46,455 bases of DNA, taken from positions 1 to 46,455 of the forward strand of contig NZ_JAMQGM010000009.1 of NCBI RefSeq assembly GCF_023703325.1, given 5' to 3'. This DNA is from Streptomyces meridianus (GTDB lineage Bacteria > Actinomycetota > Actinomycetes > Streptomycetales > Streptomycetaceae). Positions within the stretch are counted from its first letter, which is position 1, and each line of letters begins with the position of its first letter. Shown piece after piece: positions 27,805-35,941 of this stretch. A program made the position numbers and the translations under genes. The notes under the pieces were generated by a model that saw only the letters and a list, made by a program, of their open reading frames with translations, did no database searches and was not told where the DNA came from.

Positions 27805-28809
27805 ATGATCGGGGAGCTTCTGGCAGCAGTGATCGCACTGGCGGCATGTGCTGCCGTATACGTCATGGCGGCCGCCAAGGTCGTCAAGCAGTACGAGCGC
27901 GGGGTCGTCTTCCGGCTCGGGAGGCTTCTCCCGGAGGTGCGGCAGCCCGGATTCACCATGATCGTTCCGGCGATCGACCGGCTCCGCAAAGTGAACCTGC
28001 AGATCGTCACGTTGCCCGTGCCGGCGCAGGAGGGCATCACCCGGGACAACGTCACGGTCCGGGTCGATGCCGTCGTCTATTTCAAGGTCGTCGACGCCGC
28101 CGACGCGATCGTCCGGGTGGAGGACTATCGCTTCGCCGTCTCGCAGATGGCTCAGACCTCGCTGCGGTCGATCATCGGCAAGAGTGATCTGGACGACCTG
28201 CTCTCCAACCGGGAGAAGCTCAACGAGGGGCTGGAGTTGATGATCGACAGCCCCGCCGTCGGCTGGGGGGTCCACATCGACAGGGTCGAGATCAAGGATG
28301 TCTCCCTGCCCGAGGCGATGAAGCGGTCCATGGCCCGCCAGGCCGAGGCGGCCCGGGACCGGCGTGCACGGGTCATCAATGCGGACGCCGAGCTGCAGGC
28401 ATCGAAGAAGCTGTCCGAGGCGGCCGCGCAGATGTCCGGGCAACCCGCCGCCCTGCAGTTGCGGCTGCTGCAGACCGTGGTCGCGGTGGCGGCGGAGAAG
28501 AACTCGACCCTTGTGCTGCCGTTCCCGGTGGAACTGCTGCGTTTCCTCGAGCGGGCGCAGGGGACGGCGACGACCGCGGTGGAGAGCGCGCCGGCCGGTG
28601 ATTCGGGGGCGGAAGCCGCCCGGGCCACGCCCGGATCCTCGTCCGCGGCGTCCGGCGGACAGGGGGTGCTCCGGGAGCAGGAGCCCCCGGTGGTGTTCGA
28701 AATGCCCGAGACGCCCGTGCGTCCGATGGCCGGCCGCCGGTCCCGGCCGGGGCCCTCGCCGGACCAGGCGGAGAAGCCCCTTCCGCCCGGGGTGTACGAC
28801 GGGGAGTGA
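27805..28809 (+). CDS. SPFH/stomatin-like membrane protein (slipin)
   Basis: Band-7 proteins sit on the inner membrane face in oligomers and organise membrane domains or control membrane proteases. The 334-residue product has one N-terminal membrane segment (about 3-25), then the SPFH domain with KQYERGVVFRLGRLL, GFTMIVPAIDRLRKVNLQ and DNVTVRVDAVVYFKV. A helical Ala/Glu-rich stretch (about 180-215, with RQAEAARDRRARVINADAELQA) leads to a variable Pro/Arg tail. Often such genes pair with an NfeD-type protease partner; none is present here. Confidence 0.92.
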   Translation: MIGELLAAVIALAACAAVYVMAAAKVVKQYERGVVFRLGRLLPEVRQPGFTMIVPAIDRLRKVNLQIVTLPVPAQEGITRDNVTVRVDAVVYFKVVDAADAIVRVEDYRFAVSQMAQTSLRSIIGKSDLDDLLSNREKLNEGLELMIDSPAVGWGVHIDRVEIKDVSLPEAMKRSMARQAEAARDRRARVINADAELQASKKLSEAAAQMSGQPAALQLRLLQTVVAVAAEKNSTLVLPFPVELLRFLERAQGTATTAVESAPAGDSGAEAARATPGSSSAASGGQGVLREQEPPVVFEMPETPVRPMAGRRSRPGPSPDQAEKPLPPGVYDGE

Positions 28810-29147
28810 CGTGCGAGCTCTATGACTGGAATTCAGAATTTTCCGGTCGATTACTGGCCACGGCTGTTCCTTCGGTCCGCATGCCGGAACGATCGTGAGA
28901 CTGCCGGAAAGCCCTGCTGACCTGCTCTGACGCAGGTTTCCATGTGATGCGCCTCGTCCGCGGGGCGCATCTTCGCTATGGTGTGCCCGGCTTGAAATCG
29001 ACCTTGTGTTCGGCGAATGGACGCCGGAGAACTCTGCGGTAGCGATTGACATGGACGCGTCCTGTTTGGGGTGCTCTGTCCGTGTTGGGCGTACCCCGGG
29101 CCCGAGCTCCCCACGGCGGTGGCCCGCCCCCCACTGGAGGAAAAGAC
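28810..29147. other. Upstream region of the SGPD-like protease gene
   Basis: 338 bases holding the promoter of the second protease. An inverted repeat GATGCGCC/GGCGCATC (28946-28953 and 28964-28971) may be a hairpin or operator. TTGACA occurs at 29046, but no matching -10 is obvious downstream. The last 15 bases hold GGAGG and AAAAGAC before the TTG start. Confidence 0.45.
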
Positions 29148-30221
29148 TTGAAGCACCGTCGCATCACCAAACGGGGCACCTCGATAGCTGCGGCCGGTGC
29201 GGCCGCAGTGATCGCGGGAGCGCTGACGTTCTCGTACGCCAGCGCATCGCAGGCGCCGAGTGAGCGGATCCTCTCGGTCGAGGGCGCGGGCCGGCTCGCG
29301 ACCTCGCTGGTCGCCGACCTCGACGGCCGGACCGCCGGCTCGTTCTACGACGCGAAGTCCCGGAAGCTCGTCGTGAACGTGGTCGACGAGTCGGCGGCGG
29401 AGCGGGTGCGGGACAAGGGTGCCGTCGCCAAGATCGTCGCCCACACGCTCGGCGAGCTGAACTCGGCGCGGGCGACGCTGAAGTCGAAGGCCACCATCCC
29501 CGGGACCTCCTGGTCGATCGACCCCCGTTCGAACAAGGTGGTCGTGACGGCCGACTCCACGGTCAAGGGCGCCAAGCTGGCCAAGCTCACCGAGGTCACC
29601 CGCAGCCTCGGCGGCAAGGTCGAGGTCAACCGCTCCGCGGGGGAGTTCGAGCCGTTCGTCGCCGGCGGCGACGCCATCTGGGGCGGCAGCAGCCGCTGCT
29701 CGCTCGGCTTCAACGTGGTCAGGAACGGTGAGCCGTACTTCCTCACCGCGGGCCACTGCACCGCGGCGGTGCAGAGCTGGTCGGACACGCAGGGCGGCGC
29801 GCAGATCGGAGTCACCGAGGAGGGCAGTTTCCCCGGTGACGACTACGGACTGGTCAAGTACACGGCCGGCACCGACCACCCCAGCGAGGTCGACCTCTAC
29901 AACGGCAGCGCCCAGGCCATCACGCAGGCCGGTGAGGCCACGGTGGGCCAGCAGGTGCAGCGCAGCGGCAGCACCACGCAGCTCCACGACGGCCAGGTGA
30001 CCGGGCTCGACGAGACGGTCAACTACCAGGAGGGCACGGTCGAGGGTCTGATCAAGACCGACGTCTGCGCCGAGCCCGGCGACAGCGGCGGTGCGATGTT
30101 CTCCGGCAGCACCGCCCTCGGCCTGACCTCCGGCGGCAGCGGCGACTGCTCCGCAGGCGGCACGACCTTCTTCCAGCCCGTGACCGAGGCGCTCGATGCG
30201 TACGGCGCCGAGATCGGCTAG
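29148..30221 (+). CDS. sprD: Secreted serine protease, streptogrisin D-like (S1 family)
   Basis: A second chymotrypsin-fold extracellular protease, 357 residues, with a longer propeptide than the first. Signal up to about residue 34, prodomain to about 170, mature enzyme from Val171 ([21 protein letters not shown]), close to S. griseus protease D. The triad is His203 (TAGHC), Asp232 (DDYG) and Ser313 (GDSGG). The start is a TTG at 29148, supported by GGAGG seven bases upstream; no ATG or GTG is better placed. The propeptide acts as an intramolecular chaperone in this family. The C-terminal half is nearly the same as the SGPA-like gene, suggesting an old duplication. Confidence 0.94.
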   Translation: MKHRRITKRGTSIAAAGAAAVIAGALTFSYASASQAPSERILSVEGAGRLATSLVADLDGRTAGSFYDAKSRKLVVNVVDESAAERVRDKGAVAKIVAHTLGELNSARATLKSKATIPGTSWSIDPRSNKVVVTADSTVKGAKLAKLTEVTRSLGGKVEVNRSAGEFEPFVAGGDAIWGGSSRCSLGFNVVRNGEPYFLTAGHCTAAVQSWSDTQGGAQIGVTEEGSFPGDDYGLVKYTAGTDHPSEVDLYNGSAQAITQAGEATVGQQVQRSGSTTQLHDGQVTGLDETVNYQEGTVEGLIKTDVCAEPGDSGGAMFSGSTALGLTSGGSGDCSAGGTTFFQPVTEALDAYGAEIG

Positions 30222-30245
30222 GACCCGACGCCCACGTCCCACAGG

Positions 30246-30285
30246 GCCGGCCCCCGTACACCTCCCCAGGTGTACGGGGGCCGGC
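30246..30285 (+). terminator. Perfect hairpin terminator after the SGPD-like protease
   Basis: Arms at 30246-30263 and 30268-30285 are exact 18-base reverse complements around a CCCC loop, starting 25 bases after the protease stop. No T-run follows. Confidence 0.88.
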
Positions 30286-30534
30286 GCCGTTCCCGGTCCT
30301 GGTTCCCGGGTGCCCCACGGTCCCGGAGCGGGGCCGGGAAGCGGCCTCGTTGCGGTTCGTGCTGCCGGAGTCGTCCCTCTGGGCATGGGGGCGCGCTCTC
30401 GCGGGGCCGGCCGGAGGGGAGTGGCCGATGCGCGGAGCGATGCACCTCCGAACGTTCATTTCCGGTCGTCCGGGGAGTGCCCCCCGGGTGCGCTCGGGAG
30501 ACGTCCTGGCGAGGAAAGGCTGTGGTCGTGCTGC

Positions 30535-30550
30535 TCGTACGAATGTTCGA
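30535..30550 (+). promoter_or_regulatory. LexA (SOS) box upstream of dnaE2
   Basis: TCGTACGAATGTTCGA differs by one base in one half-site from the actinobacterial LexA consensus TCGAAC-N4-GTTCGA. It lies 75 bases before the dnaE2 start, the expected position for a LexA-controlled promoter. dnaE2 mutasome genes are classic LexA targets in actinobacteria, so damage-inducible control is likely. Confidence 0.8.
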
Positions 30551-30624
30551 AGAGTGGTTTATGGTGGAGGCAAGGGGTGGCCAGAAACAGTCGGTCGGCG
30601 GGGTGAGCTCAGCGGGAGGTGCGC

Positions 30625-33600
30625 ATGCCGGACTTCACGCATCTGCATACCGCCTCCGGGTTCTCCGTGCGCTACGGGGCCACGCACCCGGAGCGGCTCG
30701 CCGAGCGCGCCGCGGAGCGCGGACTGGAAGCCCTCGCGCTCACGGACCGGGACACCCTCGCCGGCGCGGTCCGCTTCGCCAAGGCCTGCGCGAAGGCCGG
30801 CGTCCGGCCGTTGTTCGGGGCAGACCTGGCCGTAGCGGAGGAACGAGGACGGGACCGGCAGGGCGGCTCAGCCGCGGCCGGACCCGGAAATCGCACCGAG
30901 CGCAGACGGACCCCGGTGCGCGGCGGGGCGTTCATCGACGAATCGGCACCCCGCGCGGTCTTCCTCGCCCGGGACGGCGCCCCGGGCTGGGCGGCCCTGT
31001 GCCGGCTGGTCTCGGCCGCTCACGCCGGGACGCCGGAGCGGCCCGTACTGGAGTGGAACGACCTCGAGCACCTGGCCGGAGAAGGGGTCACCGTTCTCCT
31101 CGGTCCGGACTCGGAGGTCGGACGGGCCCTGGCAGCGGGTCGGCCCGATCGGGCCGCGCGGCTGATCGAGCCCTGGAGGGAGATCCACGGCAGCGCGCTG
31201 CGGCTGGAGATCGTCCACCACAGGCGCCCCGCCGGAGCAGGCAACGGCCCGGGCTCGCTGCGCCTGGCCGCCCGCACCCTCGGCTTCGCCCGGGAACAGG
31301 GCGTGGGAGCAGTGCTGACCAACGCCGTCCGCTACGCGGATCCCGGACAGGGACCGGTCGCCGACGTGCTCGACGCCTCCCGCAGGCTGGTCCCCGTCGA
31401 CCCGCGCAAGCCCGGGGGACTCGACAGTGGTGAGCGCTGGCTCAAGGGCGCACCGGAGATGGCGGGCCTGGCGGAGGAGGTCGTGCAGGCCGCGGGTCTG
31501 CGCCGCGACACCGCGCTCGCCTTGCTGGAACAGACCCGCCGGACCGCCGCGGAGTGCCGGGTGGACCCGGAGGACGACCTCGGCATCGGCAGCGTCCACT
31601 TCCCCGAGGCCCACCTGGTGGGCGGCGGCCGGCGCACCGCCGACCGGGTGCTGCGCTCCCGCTGCGCCGCCGCGATGGTGATGCGCGGCTACGACCGCGA
31701 CCGTGCCCGGTGGGAGCGACTGCACGACGAACTCGGCACCATCGGGCACCACGGATTCGCCTCGTACTTCCTGACCGTCGCCCAGGTCGTCGACGACGCC
31801 CGGGGCCTCGGCGTCCGCGTCGCGGCCCGCGGGTCCGGAGCGGGATCGCTGGTCAACCACCTGCTCGGCATCGCGCACGCCGACCCCGTCGAGCACGGAC
31901 TGCTGATGGAACGCTTCCTGTCCAGGGAACGGCGCGTCCTGCCCGACATCGACATCGACGTCGAGTCCGCCCGCCGCCTCGACGTGTACCGGGCGATCTT
32001 CGAGCGTTTCGGCGCGGAGCGGGTGGCCACGCTCGCCATGCCCGAGACCTACCGGGTGCGGCACGCGGTCCGGGACGTGGGCGCCGCCCTGGGCATGGAT
32101 CCGGCCGAGGTGGACCGGATCGCCAAGGCGTTCCCGCACATTCGCGCCCGGGACGCCCGTGCAGCGCTCGCCGAACTGCCCGAACTGCGGGAGGTCGCCG
32201 CCGGGCAGGACCGGTACGGCAGGCTGTGGGAACTGGTCGAGGCCCTCGACGCACTGCCTCGCGGGACGGCCATGCACCCCTGCGGAGTGCTGCTGTCCGA
32301 CGCCTCGCTGCACGACCGGACCCCCGTGGTCAGCAGTGGCGACGGATTCCCCATGTCCCAGTTCGACAAGGACGACGTCGAGGACCTGGGGCTGCTCAAG
32401 CTCGACGTGCTCGGGGTCCGGATGCAGTCCGCGATGGCCCACGCCGCCGCCGAGGTGCAGCGCACGACGGGCCGGCCGCTCGACCTCGACGATCCGCAGC
32501 AGGTACCGCCGGGCGACCCTGCCACCTACGAGCTGATCCGGTCCACCGAGACCCTCGGATGCTTCCAGATCGAGTCGCCGGGCCAGCGCGACCTGATCGG
32601 AAGGCTCGAGCCCGCCACCTTCCACGACCTGGTGGTCGACATCTCGCTGTTCCGACCCGGGCCGGTCGCCGCCGACATGGTCCGCCCCTTCATCGAGGCG
32701 CGGCACGGCCGCCGCCCCGCCCGCTACCCGCACCCCGATCTGGAGGGCGCGCTGCGGGACACGTACGGCGTCGTCGTCTTCCACGAGCAGATCATCGAGA
32801 TCCTTTCGGTCATGACCGGCTGCTCCCGGGGGACGGCGGACGAGGCCCGGCGCGCGCTCTCCGACTCCGGACGGCAGGGACGGGTGCGGGCCTGGTTCGC
32901 GGCCGAGGCGGCCGGACGCGGCTACCCGCCGGAGACGGTCCGGGCCACCTGGGAGATCGTCGAGGCCTTCGGGTCCTATGGGTTCTGCAAGGCGCACGCC
33001 GTCGCGTTCGCCGTGCCCACCTACCAGTCGGCGTGGCTGAAAGCCCATCATCCGGCGGCCTTCTACGCCGGGCTGCTCACCCACGATCCCGGGATGTACC
33101 CGAAGCGGCTGCTGCTCGCGGACGCCCGGCGGCGCGGGGTGCCGGTCCTGCCGTTGGACGTCAACCGGTCGGCAGTCGCTTATGGAATCGAACTGGAGTC
33201 TGACGGTAAGTGGGGCATACGCCTCGCACTCGCCGATGTCCACGGCATCAGCGACGCCGAGGCGCAGCGGATCGAGTCCGGACAGCCGTACTCCACGCTC
33301 CAGGACTTCTGGCAACGGGCGCGCCCCGGGAGGCCCGTCGCCGAACGGCTCGCCCAGGTCGGCGCGCTGGAGGCCTTCGGCGGCAACCGCCGCGACCTGC
33401 TGCTGAACATCGCCGAACTGCACCGGCTGCACCGGACCGCCTCCCGCCGCGGTGCGGGAACACGCACCGGACAGCTTCCGCTCGACGCCGGGCCGCGCAC
33501 CGCCGTCGAGCCCGCCGGGCTGCCCGACCTCGACCGGGACGAACGCCTCGGCGCCGAACTCGGTGTCCTCGGCATGGACACCTCCCGGCACCTCATGGGC

Positions 33601-34152
33601 GACCACACCGCCCTGCTGGAGGAGCTGGGCGCGATCCCGGCGAAGCGGCTGCGGGACGCACGGCACGGAGAGACCGTCCTCGTCGCCGGGGCCAAGGCGG
33701 CCACCCAGACCCCGCCGATCCGCTCCGGACGGCGCGTCATCTTCATCACCCTCGACGACGGCACCGGCCTCGCCGACCTCGCCTTCTTCGACGACAGCCA
33801 CGCCGCCTGCGCGCACACCGTCTTCCACTCCTGGCTGCTGCTGGTGCGCGGGACGGTCCAGCGCCGCGGCCCGCGCAGTCTCAGCGTCGTCGGCGTCCGG
33901 GCCTGGGACCTCGCCGAACTCGCCGGACTGCGCCGGACCGGCGGTCTCGACGCGGTCGCCGCCCGCCTCGCGGAGACCGTGCCCGAGCCGCCCGCCGACG
34001 GCACCGGTCCCCGCCCCGCGGCGGCCGGCCGGCGCATCGGCATGCCCACCGGGTACGAGATGCACCCCTGGGCCGACCTCCAGCCGGCGGGCGACCGCGC
34101 CGCCACCGGCCGCAAGCTGTGGCACTCCAGTCCGGGGAGCGCGGGACCATGA
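30625..34152 (+). CDS. dnaE2: Error-prone DNA polymerase III alpha subunit DnaE2 (ImuC)
   Basis: A C-family polymerase used for mutagenic bypass of DNA damage. The product of 1175 residues starts with a PHP domain (about 1-330) whose HLHTASGFS replaces the usual HCHS. The palm holds PDIDIDV with catalytic Asp441 and Asp443. Conserved polymerase segments GCFQIESPGQRDLI, FRPGPVAADMVRPF and FGSYGFCKAHAVAFA follow, and an OB-fold-like C-terminal region lies near 1030-1110. The ATG at 30625 sits five bases after GGGAGG; an alternative GTG at 30619 lies inside that site. A LexA box lies upstream and the stop overlaps the imuB-like gene by four bases. Confidence 0.94.
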   Translation: MPDFTHLHTASGFSVRYGATHPERLAERAAERGLEALALTDRDTLAGAVRFAKACAKAGVRPLFGADLAVAEERGRDRQGGSAAAGPGNRTERRRTPVRGGAFIDESAPRAVFLARDGAPGWAALCRLVSAAHAGTPERPVLEWNDLEHLAGEGVTVLLGPDSEVGRALAAGRPDRAARLIEPWREIHGSALRLEIVHHRRPAGAGNGPGSLRLAARTLGFAREQGVGAVLTNAVRYADPGQGPVADVLDASRRLVPVDPRKPGGLDSGERWLKGAPEMAGLAEEVVQAAGLRRDTALALLEQTRRTAAECRVDPEDDLGIGSVHFPEAHLVGGGRRTADRVLRSRCAAAMVMRGYDRDRARWERLHDELGTIGHHGFASYFLTVAQVVDDARGLGVRVAARGSGAGSLVNHLLGIAHADPVEHGLLMERFLSRERRVLPDIDIDVESARRLDVYRAIFERFGAERVATLAMPETYRVRHAVRDVGAALGMDPAEVDRIAKAFPHIRARDARAALAELPELREVAAGQDRYGRLWELVEALDALPRGTAMHPCGVLLSDASLHDRTPVVSSGDGFPMSQFDKDDVEDLGLLKLDVLGVRMQSAMAHAAAEVQRTTGRPLDLDDPQQVPPGDPATYELIRSTETLGCFQIESPGQRDLIGRLEPATFHDLVVDISLFRPGPVAADMVRPFIEARHGRRPARYPHPDLEGALRDTYGVVVFHEQIIEILSVMTGCSRGTADEARRALSDSGRQGRVRAWFAAEAAGRGYPPETVRATWEIVEAFGSYGFCKAHAVAFAVPTYQSAWLKAHHPAAFYAGLLTHDPGMYPKRLLLADARRRGVPVLPLDVNRSAVAYGIELESDGKWGIRLALADVHGISDAEAQRIESGQPYSTLQDFWQRARPGRPVAERLAQVGALEAFGGNRRDLLLNIAELHRLHRTASRRGAGTRTGQLPLDAGPRTAVEPAGLPDLDRDERLGAELGVLGMDTSRHLMGDHTALLEELGAIPAKRLRDARHGETVLVAGAKAATQTPPIRSGRRVIFITLDDGTGLADLAFFDDSHAACAHTVFHSWLLLVRGTVQRRGPRSLSVVGVRAWDLAELAGLRRTGGLDAVAARLAETVPEPPADGTGPRPAAAGRRIGMPTGYEMHPWADLQPAGDRAATGRKLWHSSPGSAGP

Positions 34153-35234
34153 CCGCACGGACGACGCAGCACCCCGGTCCGGAGCGGGAGCGGACGTCCC
34201 CCGCGGGCCCGCACGTGCTGTACGTGCGCTTCCATCCCACTGCCCGGAGCGGCTCGCTCGACCCGGACACGTACACCCGGCTCCTCGGCCTGCTCGCCGA
34301 GTTCACGCCCGTGGTGCAGGCGCTGCCCCCCGACACGGCGATCGCCGATGTCCGCGGCGCGCTGCGCTACTTCGGCCGGGATGCGGCCGGACTCGCCGCG
34401 CTCGTACGGATCCGCGCTCTCGCCCGTCACGACACGGACTGCACGATCGGTGTCGCCGCCAACCCGCTTCTCGCACGGGTCGCTGCCGGAACAACGGGCC
34501 GTCCCGGTGCGATCCGCACCGTTCCCGACGACCCGGCCGCGGTGGCCGGCTTCCTCGCCCGCAAGCCCGCCGGCGTGCTGCACGGCGTGGGCCCCGCGAC
34601 GGCCCGCACCCTCAGCGCCTACGGACTCGACAGCGTCGGCCGGATCGCGGCCGCGCCGCCCGCGACCCTCCAGCGGATCCTCGGCGCGAGCGCGGGCCGG
34701 CGGGTCCACGAGCGGGCCCGCGGGATCGACCCGACCTCTGTCACGCCACAGGCGCCGCCCCGCTCCCTGAGCACCGAACACCCTTTCCGGCAGGATGAGT
34801 TGGACCCGGACCGGCGGCGACGGGCGCTGCTCATGCTCGCCTGCCGGCTCGGCGACGCGCTGCGCACCGAAGGACGGCTGGCCAGGGCGCTGACCCTCAC
34901 CGTCCGCTACGCCGACGGTTCCACGACCACCCGCAGCCGGACCCTGGCGGAACCGACGGGCCACACCCCCGCACTGACCGCCGCGGCCTATGCCCTGCAC
35001 GACGCGCTGGCGCTCCAGCGGGCCCGGGTCCGCGGGGTCTCGCTCCGGGCTGAAAAGATCACCGGCGACGACTCCGCCGGCCACCAGCTCACGTTCGACG
35101 AGCAGGCCACCCGGGCCCGCATTCTCGAGCCGGTGATCGACCGGCTCAACTCCCGCTGGCCGGGCGCGGTCCGGCCGGCCACCCTCGCCGGCCCGGATGC
35201 GGCTGCGGAATCCGGGCGGCCGAGGAGCGCCTGA
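34149..35234 (+). CDS. imuB: ImuB-like Y-family polymerase homologue without full catalytic site
   Basis: A 361-residue protein related to Y-family (DinB/UmuC) polymerases. The N-terminal catalytic motif of active enzymes (hhhDxDxF) reads VLYVRFHPTA here, so both carboxylates are gone, and the second motif SxDE reads IADVRG. This matches ImuB, which is a non-catalytic bridge between DnaE2 and the sliding clamp. The helix-hairpin-helix and little-finger regions remain (PAGVLHGVGPATARTLSAYG, about 137-156; the C-terminal part beyond 210). QLTFDE near 315 could be a clamp-binding motif. ATG overlaps the dnaE2 stop, so the two are made together. Confidence 0.87.
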   Translation: MTARTTQHPGPERERTSPAGPHVLYVRFHPTARSGSLDPDTYTRLLGLLAEFTPVVQALPPDTAIADVRGALRYFGRDAAGLAALVRIRALARHDTDCTIGVAANPLLARVAAGTTGRPGAIRTVPDDPAAVAGFLARKPAGVLHGVGPATARTLSAYGLDSVGRIAAAPPATLQRILGASAGRRVHERARGIDPTSVTPQAPPRSLSTEHPFRQDELDPDRRRRALLMLACRLGDALRTEGRLARALTLTVRYADGSTTTRSRTLAEPTGHTPALTAAAYALHDALALQRARVRGVSLRAEKITGDDSAGHQLTFDEQATRARILEPVIDRLNSRWPGAVRPATLAGPDAAAESGRPRSA

Positions 35235-35308
35235 CGCCCTTTCGGGCCTGTGGGTGCCCGGGCTCGACGACATCGGGGCTCCGCCCCGGTCGTGGTCCGG
35301 CGCGCCGC

Positions 35309-35704
35309 TCAGTCCTGGGTGAGGGCATCCGCGGCCGGCCAGACGCCGTCCCGGGGCATCTCCAGCCTCTCGGAGAGTCCGCTGCGCCACTCCGGCGGAG
35401 GGAACGGCTCACCCCAGTAGTCGGTCACCCGGACCGCCTCGCCCGCCACCAGCTCGGCGATCGACACGTTCCGGTAGACCCGTCCGTCGCCGTAGTCCGT
35501 GCTCCACTCGACGGTCAGGGTGTCCCCGCCGGCATGCCTCCTGCCCACGCCGAGCCGCAGTCCGGCGAAGTGTGACTCCACCTCTGCGATACGGGCACGA
35601 CCGTGCAGGATCTCGCCGCTCTGCGGCCACTGCCGTACCGCGTTCTCCGCCAGGGGGACACCGAGGATCCGCTCCAGCCGGGTCCTGTGCGCTGCTTCAG
35701 TCAT
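35309..35704 (-). CDS. SnoaL/NTF2-like protein
   Basis: A 131-residue single-domain protein with the NTF2-like/SnoaL pattern: an N-terminal helical part (RLERILGVPLAENAVRQWPQ), then beta strands with GDTLTVEWSTDYGDGRVYRNVSIAELVAGEAVRVTDYWGE-type sequence (shown here in part), where the DYWG motif is common to SnoaL-like proteins of ester or epoxide chemistry and to stress-related proteins. No catalytic residue can be named. The ATG at 35704 is preferred over the longer frame, which has only Arg-rich upstream codons. It is alone on the minus strand. Confidence 0.78.
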   Translation of the reverse strand: MTEAAHRTRLERILGVPLAENAVRQWPQSGEILHGRARIAEVESHFAGLRLGVGRRHAGGDTLTVEWSTDYGDGRVYRNVSIAELVAGEAVRVTDYWGEPFPPPEWRSGLSERLEMPRDGVWPAADALTQD

Positions 35705-35819
35705 GCGGCGGACGCTACTCCCGGAGTTCCCCCGATCCGCTCCGCGCCATGGGCCCGCTCGGGCTCCGCAGCCTGTTCGGCGCAACGGGGTACCTCAGCA
35801 CGGCATCTGACGGTTTTTT

Positions 35820-35831
35820 TACCGACCGGTA
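35820..35831. promoter_or_regulatory. TACCGACCGGTA-type palindrome upstream of the lipase gene
   Basis: TACCG-AC-CGGTA, a near-symmetric 12-base element following a run of seven T. TetR-type regulators in actinobacteria often bind elements of this kind. It lies upstream of the TTGACA -35 of the lipase promoter. Confidence 0.45.
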
Positions 35832-35845
35832 GCTGGTGACCTTTG

Positions 35846-35859
35846 CTACTCGCCCGTAG
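35846..35859. promoter_or_regulatory. CTAC-N6-GTAG inverted repeat upstream of the lipase gene
   Basis: CTAC and GTAG arms separated by six bases lie just before TTGACA at 35861-35866. Together with the neighbouring repeats this makes a dense array of candidate operators. Confidence 0.4.
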
Positions 35860-35860
35860 T

Positions 35861-35896
35861 TTGACAACCGACCAGCCGTTTCGTGACCCGGGTCAC
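35861..35896 (+). promoter_or_regulatory. Lipase promoter: consensus -35 and a palindrome over the -10 region
   Basis: TTGACA (35861-35866) is a perfect -35 element. The spot 17 bases on (35884-35889) reads TGACCC, a poor -10, and is buried in the exact palindrome GTGACCCGGGTCAC (35883-35896). A weak -10 covered by an operator suggests activator- or repressor-controlled transcription. Confidence 0.5.
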
Positions 35897-35941
35897 AGAG
35901 GAGCAGCGCCCCCAACCTGACCGGAAACGCAAGGAGTTCCC

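Larger units (their letters stand above)
30222..30624. other. Intergenic region between sprD-like and dnaE2
   Basis: 403 bases without a gene. It contains the terminator at 30246-30285, and close to its right end the LexA-type box at 30535-30550 followed by GGTTTATGGT, a possible -10. The middle (about 30290-30520) is featureless GC-rich sequence. Confidence 0.55.

Noticed and set aside
30868..34158. A 1096-codon open frame on the minus strand opposite dnaE2
   Set aside because: It mirrors the coding frame of dnaE2, is rich in Gly, Val and Gln in the shadow-typical way and shows no known motif, while dnaE2 has full conserved blocks.
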